Shown: positions 7,565 to 15,870 of the stretch, one piece after another | How positions within the stretch are numbered: position 1 is the first letter of the stretch | How the letters are laid out: each line of letters starts with the position of its first letter | Origin: Pseudomonas mandelii | Lineage (GTDB): Bacteria > Pseudomonadota > Gammaproteobacteria > Pseudomonadales > Pseudomonadaceae | DNA length: 64,000 nt | Reading direction: 5' to 3' | Assembly: GCF_024138395.1 (NCBI RefSeq) | Contig: NZ_JAMYDU010000003.1 | Location: forward strand, 186,001 to 250,000 | Notes under the pieces: model-generated | What the model was told of the DNA's origin: nothing | What the model saw: the letters and a program-made list of their open reading frames with translations, nothing else | Databases searched by the model: none | Position numbers and translations under genes: made by a program

Positions 7565-9887
7565 ACGGATGCTCCCACGGCTGTTTCTGATCCTGCTGCT
7601 GGCGGTGCTCGCGCTCGCCGGCTGGCAATGGCGTGACGGTGCACCGCTGTCGGCCAACCTGATGGAACTGGTGCCAGGCACCGCACCGGACGCGCTCGAA
7701 CTGCGCGCCGAACAACGCATGCAAGAACCGCTGAACCGGGAAATGCTGGTGTTGGTCGGCCATACAGACCGCCAGCAAGCCATCGCCATGGCGCAAAAAC
7801 TCGGCGAGCAGTGGCAGGCCAGCGGCGTCTTCGAAAAGGTCCAGTGGAACCTGCAAGCCGACTTGCCGGCGCTGCGTACGCAATTGCTGCAAGGCCGGCT
7901 GGCGATGCTGTCGGCGGCCGACCGACAACAACTCATCGAGCACCCCGACGCTTTTATTCAGCAACGGGTACAAGCCCTGTTCGACCCGTTCACTGGCTTC
8001 AGCCTGGTGCCGAGCCAGGACGACTGGCTCGGCCTGACCGGGCGCATTCAGAACAGCCAGCCACAGCATGGTTCGGTGCAACTGGACATCGGCAGCGGTG
8101 CGCTGGTCGCCGATGCCGACGGCAAGAGTTGGGTGATGCTGCGGGCGCGAACCGCCGGCAATGCGTTCGACATGAACCTGCCGCTGCAAGTGGCTGACCT
8201 GCTCCAGCACAGTCGCGAAGAAGCCGCCCAGGCCGATGTGCAACTACTCGCCGCCAGTGGCTTGCTGTATGCCGCCAGCGGTCAACGGCAAGCCGCTCGC
8301 GAAATGACTTGGGTCGGCGGCGGCGCCACGGTCGGGATTCTGTTGCTGCTGTTACTGGCCTTTCGGCGTTGGCGGGTATTGTTGGCATTCGTCCCGGTGC
8401 TGGTGGGCATGCTGTTCGGCGCGGTGGCTTGCGTGGCGATGTTCGGTCACATGCATGTGATGACGCTGGTTTTGGGCTCCAGCTTGATCGGCGTGGCGGT
8501 GGATTACCCACTGCATTACCTTTCGAAAAGCTGGAGCCTGAAACCCTGGCACAGCTGGCCGGCGTTACGCCTGACCCTGCCGGGGCTGACGCTGAGCCTG
8601 ATCACCAGTTGCATTGGCTACCTGGCTCTAGCCTGGACGCCGTTTCCGGCCCTGACCCAAATTGCCGTGTTCTCCGCTGCCGGCCTGGTGGGCGCCTATC
8701 TGTCGGCAGTGTGCCTGTTGCCGGCGCTGCTCAAGGGTGTGGATCTGCGGCCGGCGCAATTGCCGATGCGCATCGCCGAGAAGTTGCTGGAGTTGCGTGA
8801 ATCGCTGCTGAAATACTTGCGCACGCCGGTACTGCTGGCATTGCTGATCGCCTTCTGTGTCGGCGGTCTGTTGCAGCTGCAGAGCAAAAACGATATTCGC
8901 CAATGGGTCGGCACGCCGCAGCAACTGACTGACGAAGCCCAGACCATCGCACGCATCACCGGCTATCAACCTACCAGCCAGTTTTTCCTGGTGCGCGCGG
9001 CCAATCAGCAAGAGTTGCTCGAACGCCAAGCAGCCCTGAGCGAACGTCTGGATCAGTTGGTCAATCTGGAAAAACTTCAGGGCTATCTGTCGCTCAATCA
9101 ACTGGTCAGCCCACCGAGCGAACAGCGCAAAGTGCGTGAAGCACTGAACAAGCTGCCGCAGTTCTGGCAACCGCTGCTCGCCCTCGGCGTGCCGGCCACC
9201 GCGTTGCAGGCCGAGTTGGCAACGTTGCGGGCGCTGCCCACCGAAGACATCGACGCAGCGCTGGCCGGCCCATTGGCGGAACCCTATCGCACGCTGTGGC
9301 TGGGGCCGACCGATGACGGTGTGGCTGCAATGGTCAGCCTGCAAGGCTTGAACAATCCCACGCTGTTGCGGGTCCAGGCGCTGGACTTGCCGGGTGTGGA
9401 ACTTGTGGACCGCCTCGGCGAACTGAACCAGGTGTTCGCCGACACTCAAATCAGCGCCGCCGAACTGAAACTCGCTTCCTGCGTGTTGATCGTGCTGGTG
9501 CTGATCCTGCCATTCGGTTTCGGTGGCGCACTGCGAATTGTCTCGCTGCCGTTGCTCGCGGCCCTGTGCAGTCTGGCAAGCCTCGGTTGGCTCGGTCAGC
9601 CGTTGACGCTGTTCAGCCTGTTCGGTCTGCTGTTGGTGACGGCGATTAGCGTCGATTACGCGATCCTCATGCGCGAACAGATCGGTGGTGCTGCGGCGAG
9701 CCTTCTGGGCACCTTGCTGGCAGCGGTGACCACTTGGCTGTCGTTTGGCCTGCTGGCGGTGTCGAGCACGCCTGCGGTGAGCAACTTCGGCCTGTCGGTG
9801 AGCCTCGGCCTGGCGTTCAGTTTCATCCTGGCGCCGTGGGCCGGACGCCAAGTCCATGCCGCCCCGGTCGTGGAGCCGGCAGCATGA
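7548..9887 (+). CDS. MMPL/RND-family exporter of the aryl-polyene cluster
   Basis: The 779-residue protein has two repeats of six membrane helices, each with a periplasmic loop of about 200 residues after its first helix, as in the MMPL/RND superfamily. The repeated block in helix four reads GVAVDYPLHY in the first half and ISVDYAILMREQ in the second; these aspartates are the likely proton-relay residues. I chose ATG 7548 because GGAG lies just upstream and it overlaps the preceding stop; ATG 7536 and 7569 are alternatives. It probably extracts the lipid-linked aryl polyene from the inner membrane, working with the LolA-like protein. Proton-driven transport is family knowledge; the cargo is inference. 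Confidence 0.9.
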   Translation: MTLPSERMLPRLFLILLLAVLALAGWQWRDGAPLSANLMELVPGTAPDALELRAEQRMQEPLNREMLVLVGHTDRQQAIAMAQKLGEQWQASGVFEKVQWNLQADLPALRTQLLQGRLAMLSAADRQQLIEHPDAFIQQRVQALFDPFTGFSLVPSQDDWLGLTGRIQNSQPQHGSVQLDIGSGALVADADGKSWVMLRARTAGNAFDMNLPLQVADLLQHSREEAAQADVQLLAASGLLYAASGQRQAAREMTWVGGGATVGILLLLLLAFRRWRVLLAFVPVLVGMLFGAVACVAMFGHMHVMTLVLGSSLIGVAVDYPLHYLSKSWSLKPWHSWPALRLTLPGLTLSLITSCIGYLALAWTPFPALTQIAVFSAAGLVGAYLSAVCLLPALLKGVDLRPAQLPMRIAEKLLELRESLLKYLRTPVLLALLIAFCVGGLLQLQSKNDIRQWVGTPQQLTDEAQTIARITGYQPTSQFFLVRAANQQELLERQAALSERLDQLVNLEKLQGYLSLNQLVSPPSEQRKVREALNKLPQFWQPLLALGVPATALQAELATLRALPTEDIDAALAGPLAEPYRTLWLGPTDDGVAAMVSLQGLNNPTLLRVQALDLPGVELVDRLGELNQVFADTQISAAELKLASCVLIVLVLILPFGFGGALRIVSLPLLAALCSLASLGWLGQPLTLFSLFGLLLVTAISVDYAILMREQIGGAAASLLGTLLAAVTTWLSFGLLAVSSTPAVSNFGLSVSLGLAFSFILAPWAGRQVHAAPVVEPAA

Positions 9888-11044
9888 TGGTCGCCGTGTT
9901 CTGGGCGATGGCCCTGGTGTTGTTCGCCGTGGCCACCCGTATCGGTCGTCATTTCGGTCTGATTCCGATTGTCAGCCAGTTGTTGTTGGCGACCTTCGGC
10001 CTGCCGTTGCTGATGTACTTCTGGATCGAACCGGGCTGGCACCTGAGCGGTGCCGACCTGATCTCTCCGGACTGGCTGAAGAACCTCTACAGTTTGAGTT
10101 TTGCTTTGCTATTGGGGCACATCCTCAGCGACGTGATCGACCTGCGGCTGGAACGCCAGAGCCTGAAAATCGCCCTGCCGAGTTTCTGCATTCCGTTTGC
10201 CTGCGGGCTGGCGACGGCGGTCTGGCTGTTGCCACCGCAGCCGTGGATCAGCTCGCTGGCGGTCGGTCTGCTGTTCGCCATCACCGCGATTCCGGTGTTG
10301 TATCTGTACTTGCGACACATCAACTACCCGCCGGCTGCCACCCGACGGCTGGTGCAGACCGCGATCCTGATCGACCTGATCTGCTGGACCCTGTTCGCGT
10401 TCGCCCAGGGCAGCCTGCACCTGAGCAGCCTCTTGCTGCCGCTGGCCGGCGCCTGCCTGCCATTGTTGCTGCGACTGCTCGGGTTGCACCAACCGTTGCT
10501 GCACAGCGGCTGCTTCTTCGCGCTGCTGGTGGTCGCCGAACACTTCAAACTCAATGCGCTGATTTTCGGTATCGGCTATCTGCTGTGCATGTCCGCGCTC
10601 AAGGTGCCATTGGTGCTGCCATTGTCGGCGGCGTGGATGAGCCGTTTGCAAACCTGGATCGCCATCCCGCTGATCCTCACGTTCGGCATCGTGCAGATCA
10701 ACGTGCACAGCGCCATCGACAGTCTCAGCGGCGTTCACCTGGCGGCGCTCCTGCTGTTGCCGATTGCCAGCAAACTGTTGGGCAACTGGCTGGGCCTTGG
10801 CTGGGCCGGCGTCTCGTTTGAAGGTGCCAGCCGCTGGCGGGAAAGTGTTTTGCTGAATATTCGCGGCTTGAGTGAGATCGTCTTTCTCAACCTGCTGCTG
10901 CAACAACAGCTCATCAGCCCGGCGTTGTACTTCGCGCTGATGCTGATGGGCCTGATCGCAACCCTGCTGCCGGCACTGGCCGGCATGCACCGAATCCCTT
11001 TGAACATCGCCGCCCCGGCAAGGAGCACCCGTGCCAACAGTTGA
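9884..11044 (+). CDS. CPA2-like cation/proton antiporter membrane protein without regulatory domain
   Basis: The 386-residue protein has about 12 membrane helices and no cytosolic nucleotide-binding domain. Two blocks suggest the CPA2 antiporter family: FAITAIPVLYLYL (near residues 128-140), where relatives have the unwound helix-4 motif, and NIRGLSEIVFLN (near 325-336), close to the common NTRGL-E-VLN block. At the helix-5 ion site the usual acidic pair is reduced to Ile163-Asp164. The start overlaps the exporter stop as ATGA and the 3' end overlaps the next gene by 14 bases. I do not know a defined role of such a protein in pigment export; powering or pH-balancing the exporter is a guess. 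Confidence 0.72.
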   Translation: MMVAVFWAMALVLFAVATRIGRHFGLIPIVSQLLLATFGLPLLMYFWIEPGWHLSGADLISPDWLKNLYSLSFALLLGHILSDVIDLRLERQSLKIALPSFCIPFACGLATAVWLLPPQPWISSLAVGLLFAITAIPVLYLYLRHINYPPAATRRLVQTAILIDLICWTLFAFAQGSLHLSSLLLPLAGACLPLLLRLLGLHQPLLHSGCFFALLVVAEHFKLNALIFGIGYLLCMSALKVPLVLPLSAAWMSRLQTWIAIPLILTFGIVQINVHSAIDSLSGVHLAALLLLPIASKLLGNWLGLGWAGVSFEGASRWRESVLLNIRGLSEIVFLNLLLQQQLISPALYFALMLMGLIATLLPALAGMHRIPLNIAAPARSTRANS

Positions 11045-12278
11045 AATGGAACGTCGTCAGGTACTGGTAATCGGCGCCGGCCCCTCGGGCGCCATCGCCG
11101 CCGCGCTGCTCAAGCGTAAAGGTCATGATGTGCTGATGATCGAGCGCCAGCATTTCCCACGATTTTCCATCGGTGAAAGCCTGCTGTCCCACTGCCTGGA
11201 TTTCGTCGAAGAAGCCGGCATGCTCGAGGCGGTCAATGCTGCTGGTTTCCAGCGCAAAAACGGCGCAGCGTTCGCTTGGGGCGATCAGTACAGCACCTTC
11301 GATTTCGGCGACACATTCACCAACGGCAAGCCGACGACGTTCCAGGTCCAGCGCGCCGACTTCGACAAGCTACTGGCCGATCAGGCTGAGTTGCAGGGTG
11401 TCGATGTCCGTTATGGCGAAGCTATCGTCAGCGCCGATTTCAGCCTGCCGAAACCGCAGCTCGATGTGCTTCGCGAAGACGGCAGCCAATACCGCGTCGA
11501 GGCCGACTTCGTGCTCGATGCCAGCGGCTACGGTCGCGTGCTGCCGCGCTTGCTGGACCTTGAAGCACCGTCGAACTTCCCGGTGCGCCAGGCTGTGTTC
11601 ACCCACGTCGAAGACTGTATCGACAACCCGGCTTTCGACCGGGAGAAAATCCTCATCACTACCCATCCGACCCAGCGCGATATCTGGTTCTGGACCATCC
11701 CGTTCAGCAACGGCCGTTGCTCGGTTGGCGTAGTGGCGGCCGCCGAACACTTCGAAGGCCGCACCGAGAATCTCGACGATTGCCTGCGCGGCTTCATCGC
11801 TGAAACCCCAAGCCTGGCCGGTGTGCTGAACAATGCCGTGTGGGATACGCCCGCGCGGACCATCGGCGGTTACTCGGCCAACGTCAAAACCCTGCACGGC
11901 CAAGGTTTCGCCCTGCTGGGCAATGCGGCGGAATTTCTCGACCCGGTGTTCTCCTCCGGAGTGACCATCGCCATGCGTTCGGCGAGCATGGCCGCCGGGG
12001 TGCTGCATCGCCAACTGCAAGGTGAAAGCGTCGACTGGCAGACCGAGTTCGCCGAACCGCTCAAGCGCGGCGTCGACACCTTCCGTTGCTACGTCGAAGG
12101 CTGGTATGCCGGGACCTTTCAGGATGTGATTTTCTATCAGGGCGGCGCAGCGGAAATCCGCCGCATGATCAGCTCGATCCTCGCGGGTTACGCCTGGGAT
12201 GAACGCAACCCGTTTGTCAGCGAACCCAAACGTCGACTGCGGATGATCTCGGACCTGTGCGCACAGGATCCGACATGA
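11031..12278 (+). CDS. FAD-dependent halogenase-like oxidoreductase of the pigment cluster
   Basis: The 415-residue flavoprotein has the dinucleotide-binding GAGPSG at residues 15-20 and two features of flavin-dependent halogenases: a lysine in the block FQRKNGAAFAWG (Lys76) and WFWTIP at 219-224, which fits the WxWxIP signature. A GNAAEFLDPVFSSGV block near residue 303 is the common FAD pyrophosphate contact. The GTG at 11031 has AAGGAG five bases upstream and overlaps the antiporter gene; ATG 11046 is an alternative. Xanthomonadins are brominated aryl polyenes, so ring halogenation is plausible. Related proteins can also be hydroxylases or desaturases with the same motif, so the reaction is not proved. 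Confidence 0.82.
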   Translation: MPTVEMERRQVLVIGAGPSGAIAAALLKRKGHDVLMIERQHFPRFSIGESLLSHCLDFVEEAGMLEAVNAAGFQRKNGAAFAWGDQYSTFDFGDTFTNGKPTTFQVQRADFDKLLADQAELQGVDVRYGEAIVSADFSLPKPQLDVLREDGSQYRVEADFVLDASGYGRVLPRLLDLEAPSNFPVRQAVFTHVEDCIDNPAFDREKILITTHPTQRDIWFWTIPFSNGRCSVGVVAAAEHFEGRTENLDDCLRGFIAETPSLAGVLNNAVWDTPARTIGGYSANVKTLHGQGFALLGNAAEFLDPVFSSGVTIAMRSASMAAGVLHRQLQGESVDWQTEFAEPLKRGVDTFRCYVEGWYAGTFQDVIFYQGGAAEIRRMISSILAGYAWDERNPFVSEPKRRLRMISDLCAQDPT

Positions 12279-13000
12279 GTTACTTGAGCGACAACTACGT
12301 CGAAGAGACCCGTTTCGGTTTCTGGTTCCTGCGCAGTCACACCTGGCAGCACCATGTATTGCGAGTGGCGATCAATGATTTGCGCGACCTGTTCAGCGCG
12401 CCATTGCCCGACAACCCGGTATTGCTGGATGCCGGTTGCGGCCAGGGCAAATCGTTCCAGTACCTGCGCCAGACCTTCGCGCCTCAGCGCCTGATCGGCC
12501 TGGACGCCGACCCGCACAGCCTGAACCTGAGCGGCGAAGAAGCGGCTCGTCAGGGCATGGATGTAGAGCTGATCGGCAGTGACTGCGCGAGCATCAAAGT
12601 GCCGGACGCCAGTGTCGATCTGCTGTTCTGTCACCAGACCTTCCATCACCTTGTCGAGCAGGATCAGGCCCTGGCCGAGTTCTATCGAGTACTGAAGCCG
12701 GGCGGCTATTTGCTGTTCGCCGAGTCTACCGAGGCTTACATTGATACATGGGTGATTCGCTGGCTGTTCCGCCACCCGATGCACGTGCAGAAGAGCGCCG
12801 CCGGCTACCTGGACATGATTCGTCGGCAGGGTTTTGAATTCGGCCCGCAGAACGTGTCTTACCCTTACTTGTGGTGGAGTCGCGCCAAGGATTTCGGCCT
12901 GCTCGAACGCTTCGGCCTGCGCCAGCCCAAAATCTTTGGCCAACGGGAAGAAACCCTGGTCAACGTAGTCGCGCGCAAGCCTCTTGAAGGGTGTGCCTGA
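12275..13000 (+). CDS. Class I SAM-dependent methyltransferase
   Basis: The 241-residue protein has the Rossmann methyltransferase motifs: LLDAGCGQGKSF (motif I, near residues 50-61), GLDADP (acidic motif II, near 75) and FYRVLKPGGYLLFAES (motif IV-post, near 137). The ATG at 12275 overlaps the flavoprotein stop as ATGA, so I prefer it to a GTG at 12257. Aryl-polyene clusters often have a methyltransferase that methylates the ring, or the phenolic oxygen; here it follows the halogenase-like gene, so both may act on the same aromatic head group. That is inference from position. Confidence 0.87.
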   Translation: MSYLSDNYVEETRFGFWFLRSHTWQHHVLRVAINDLRDLFSAPLPDNPVLLDAGCGQGKSFQYLRQTFAPQRLIGLDADPHSLNLSGEEAARQGMDVELIGSDCASIKVPDASVDLLFCHQTFHHLVEQDQALAEFYRVLKPGGYLLFAESTEAYIDTWVIRWLFRHPMHVQKSAAGYLDMIRRQGFEFGPQNVSYPYLWWSRAKDFGLLERFGLRQPKIFGQREETLVNVVARKPLEGCA

Positions 13001-13482
13001 TGATTCGTTTCCTGCTCCTCGGTTGTGTACTGTTGCTGAGCGCTTGCGCCAGTCAGGCACCGCTGCCCGAGCGAACCCCGAACCTGGCGTTGCCGCTGCA
13101 ACTGCACATCGAACGGCAGATGGCCGAACAGCGTCAGGACTGGCTGCTGGTGATCCAGCGTGAAGGCCCGGGCATTCGCTGGTCGATGATGGACCCCTTG
13201 GGGATTCCCGTGGCACGGCAGAAACTGATCGATGGCCAATGGCAGGCCGACGGTCTGCTGCCGCCCAATCCGGAAGCCCGGGAGCTGTTCGCCGCCTTGT
13301 TGTTTGCGTTGACCCCTGCGGGCGAATTGCATCGCAACTATCCCGCTGCCCGGCAGGATGGCGGGCAGCGATCCCTGCCACCGCGCTGGAACATCCGCTA
13401 TTCACAACCACTGAGCTTTGAATTGAACGTGTCCCAAGGTCCGCACTATCGCGTCACCCCGTTAGGCGAGCACACGCCATGA
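13000..13482 (+). CDS. Outer-membrane lipoprotein of the DUF3261 type
   Basis: The 160-residue protein begins with a lipoprotein signal: positive start, hydrophobic core LLLGCVLLL and lipobox LSAC with Cys17 as the lipidated residue. The rest is a small beta-rich domain of the kind called DUF3261, which is found in aryl-polyene operons next to the LolA-like and MMPL proteins. The ATG at 13000 shares its first base with the previous stop. A likely job is receiving the pigment at the outer membrane, by analogy with LolB; no experiment is known to me. Confidence 0.82.
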   Translation: MIRFLLLGCVLLLSACASQAPLPERTPNLALPLQLHIERQMAEQRQDWLLVIQREGPGIRWSMMDPLGIPVARQKLIDGQWQADGLLPPNPEARELFAALLFALTPAGELHRNYPAARQDGGQRSLPPRWNIRYSQPLSFELNVSQGPHYRVTPLGEHTP

Positions 13483-14687
13483 CGGCTTATCTGAATGCCC
13501 TCGGGGTGATCTGCGCCCTGGGCCGCGACAAGCAGGAAGTCGCCCGCAACCTGTTTGCCGGCGATTGCTCGGGCATGCGCAACGAGGCCGGCTGGGTGGT
13601 GGGACGCACGCTGCCGGTCGCGGCGGTGCGGGGTGAGTTGGCGCCGATTCCGGCTGAACTGGCGCAGCAAAGCAGTCGCAACAATCAGTTGCTGCTGGAG
13701 GCTGCGCTGCAAATTCGCGAAGACATCGAGCAAGCGATCCAGACCTACGGCCGCGACCGTATTGGCGTCATTCTGGGCACCAGCACCTCGGGCATCGACG
13801 AGGCCAGCCAAGGTCTGGCCCATTACATCCGAGAGCATCAGTTCCCCGCCGACTATGACTATCAGCAACAGGAACTCGGCGCGCCGGCTACGTTTCTCGC
13901 CGACTGGCTGCAGTTGAGCGGCCCGGCCTATGTGATTTCCACCGCCTGCACCTCCAGCGCCCGCGCGTTGATGAGTGCCCAACGACTGCTCGAACTGGGT
14001 ATGTGCGACGCTGTGTTGTGCGGCGGTGTCGACAGTTTGTGCAAGTTGACGCTCAATGGTTTCTCGGCCCTGGAAGCGGTGTCCGAGCAGCGCTGCAATC
14101 CGTTTTCAGCCAACCGCAACGGCATCAATATCGGCGAAGCGGCGGTGCTGTTTCTGATGAGCAAAAATGCCGGTAACCGCCAACCGATTGCCCTGCTCGG
14201 CAGTGGCGCCAGTTCCGATGCACACCATATTTCCGCGCCGGAGCCGACCGGCCGTGGTGCCCTGCAAGCGATGCGCAAAGCCTTGAGCCGCGCGGGCCTG
14301 CAACCGCAGCAAATCGGTTATCTGAACCTGCACGGCACCGCCACCCAACACAACGACGCCATGGAAAGTCTGGCGGTGACGACACTGTTCCCGCAAGGCG
14401 TGCCCTGTTCATCGACCAAACCGATGACCGGCCATACCCTCGGCGCTGCCGGTGCCTTGGAAGCGGCGTTCTGCTGGTTGAGCCTGAGCGCGGACAACCA
14501 CGCTTACAATAACGAGCATGCCCTGCCGCCCCACATCTGGGACGGCCAGCCCGACCCCGAATTGCCGGCCCTGCATTGGGTGACCCCGACCGACCACCTG
14601 ACGTCCACTGCACCTCGCTACCTGATGAGCAATTCCTTCGCCTTCGGTGGCAATAACGTCAGCCTGATTATCGGAGACGCCCCATGA
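13479..14687 (+). CDS. Beta-ketoacyl-ACP synthase 1 of the aryl-polyene cluster
   Basis: A 402-residue FabF-type ketosynthase with the full Cys-His-His triad: Cys157 in STACTSSARAL, His285 in NLHGTAT and His319 in TGHTLGAAGA. It should condense malonyl-ACP with the growing chain. It starts with ATGA overlapping the lipoprotein stop and ends in ATGA overlapping the dehydratase gene. In E. coli terms its place corresponds to ApeO, as far as I recall, which works with a chain-length factor; no triad-deficient partner is visible in this window and it may lie upstream. Confidence 0.92.
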   Translation: MTAYLNALGVICALGRDKQEVARNLFAGDCSGMRNEAGWVVGRTLPVAAVRGELAPIPAELAQQSSRNNQLLLEAALQIREDIEQAIQTYGRDRIGVILGTSTSGIDEASQGLAHYIREHQFPADYDYQQQELGAPATFLADWLQLSGPAYVISTACTSSARALMSAQRLLELGMCDAVLCGGVDSLCKLTLNGFSALEAVSEQRCNPFSANRNGINIGEAAVLFLMSKNAGNRQPIALLGSGASSDAHHISAPEPTGRGALQAMRKALSRAGLQPQQIGYLNLHGTATQHNDAMESLAVTTLFPQGVPCSSTKPMTGHTLGAAGALEAAFCWLSLSADNHAYNNEHALPPHIWDGQPDPELPALHWVTPTDHLTSTAPRYLMSNSFAFGGNNVSLIIGDAP

Positions 14688-15142
14688 TTACCTGGCCGCT
14701 CGCCGAACTGCTGCCGCATGCTGGCGACATGATACTCATCGAACAGATCCTGTCGTTCGATGAGGATCAGATTCATACCCGACTCATCGTCAAACCCGGC
14801 GGTCTGTTCAATCGCCCCGACGGCAGCCTGCCGGCCTGGGTCGGCATCGAGCTGATGGCACAGAGCGTCGCCGCGTATGCCGGCTGCCATGCGCGTCAGA
14901 AAGGCAATGCAGTGGAACTGGGTTTCCTGCTCGGCACCCGTAAATTCGAATGCAATGTGGAACATTTCCCCGCCGGCACCGAGTTGACCATTCATGGGAT
15001 ACGCTCGCTGGAAGACGACAACGGCATGGGTGTGTTCGAATGCCACCTCACCGCCCCCGGCATCCACGCCACCGCCCGGCTGAACGTGTTTCGCCCGCCT
15101 CAGGCCGCGCAATATCTTCATGAACCCCAAGGAGTCGAGTGA
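14684..15142 (+). CDS. 3-hydroxyacyl-ACP dehydratase (hotdog) of the aryl-polyene cluster
   Basis: The 152-residue hotdog protein has the ApeP/FabZ-like pattern LLPHAGDM with His12 as likely catalytic residue, and the helix PAWVGIELMAQSVAAYAG near residues 50-67. It should form the trans double bonds of the polyene from 3-hydroxyacyl-ACP. It is the second dehydratase domain of the cluster, the other being the C-terminal part of the ligase at 1374-3053; a hetero-pair of the two hotdog proteins is possible. Both ends overlap neighbouring genes by one to four bases. Confidence 0.88.
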   Translation: MITWPLAELLPHAGDMILIEQILSFDEDQIHTRLIVKPGGLFNRPDGSLPAWVGIELMAQSVAAYAGCHARQKGNAVELGFLLGTRKFECNVEHFPAGTELTIHGIRSLEDDNGMGVFECHLTAPGIHATARLNVFRPPQAAQYLHEPQGVE

Positions 15143-15870
15143 TGACTGAATCCGTACTGGTCACCGGCTCCAGCCGTGGTATCGGCCGCGCCATTGCATT
15201 GCGTCTGGCCCGGGCCGGGCATGACATCGTGCTGCACTGCCGCAGCGGCCTCGCGGACGCCGAAGCCGTCAAGGCCGAAATCGAGGCTCTGGGCCGCAAC
15301 GCTCGCATCCTGCAATTCGACGTGTCCGACCGCGCCCGTTGCAAAGCTATTCTTGAAGCCGATGTCGAAACCCACGGCGCCTATTATGGCGTGGTGCTCA
15401 ACGCCGGCCTGACCCGCGACGGTGCTTTCCCGGCCCTGAGCGAGGAGGATTGGGATTTGGTGATGCGCACCAATCTCGACGGTTTCTACAACGTGCTGCA
15501 CCCGGTAATGATGCCGATGATCCGTCGTCGCGCCGCCGGGCGGATTGTCTGCATCACTTCGGTTTCCGGGTTGATCGGCAATCGCGGGCAGGTCAATTAC
15601 AGCGCGTCCAAGGCCGGTTTGATCGGCGCTGCCAAGGCGCTGGCGATCGAACTGGGCAAGCGCAAAATCACTGTTAACTGTGTTGCACCCGGCCTGATCG
15701 ACACAGCGATGCTCGATGAAAATGTGCCGGTGGAAGAACTGATGAAAATGATCCCCGCGCAACGCATGGGCACCCCGGAAGAAGTGGCTGGTGCGGTGAA
15801 TTTCCTGATGTCGGCGGAAGCGTCGTACATCACCCGGCAGGTTCTGGCCGTCAATGGAGGCCTGTGCTGA
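15142..15870 (+). CDS. FabG-type 3-ketoacyl-ACP reductase of the aryl-polyene cluster
   Basis: A 242-residue short-chain dehydrogenase with TGSSRGIGRAIA near residues 8-19 (NADPH site), NAG near 88, and the catalytic Tyr153 and Lys157 in YSASK. It should reduce the 3-keto group after each condensation. The start is ATG 15142, which shares a base with the previous stop and has AAGGAG seven bases upstream; a GTG three bases earlier is less likely. With the ketosynthases and dehydratases, and without an enoyl reductase, it gives the conjugated polyene logic. Confidence 0.92.
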   Translation: MTESVLVTGSSRGIGRAIALRLARAGHDIVLHCRSGLADAEAVKAEIEALGRNARILQFDVSDRARCKAILEADVETHGAYYGVVLNAGLTRDGAFPALSEEDWDLVMRTNLDGFYNVLHPVMMPMIRRRAAGRIVCITSVSGLIGNRGQVNYSASKAGLIGAAKALAIELGKRKITVNCVAPGLIDTAMLDENVPVEELMKMIPAQRMGTPEEVAGAVNFLMSAEASYITRQVLAVNGGLC

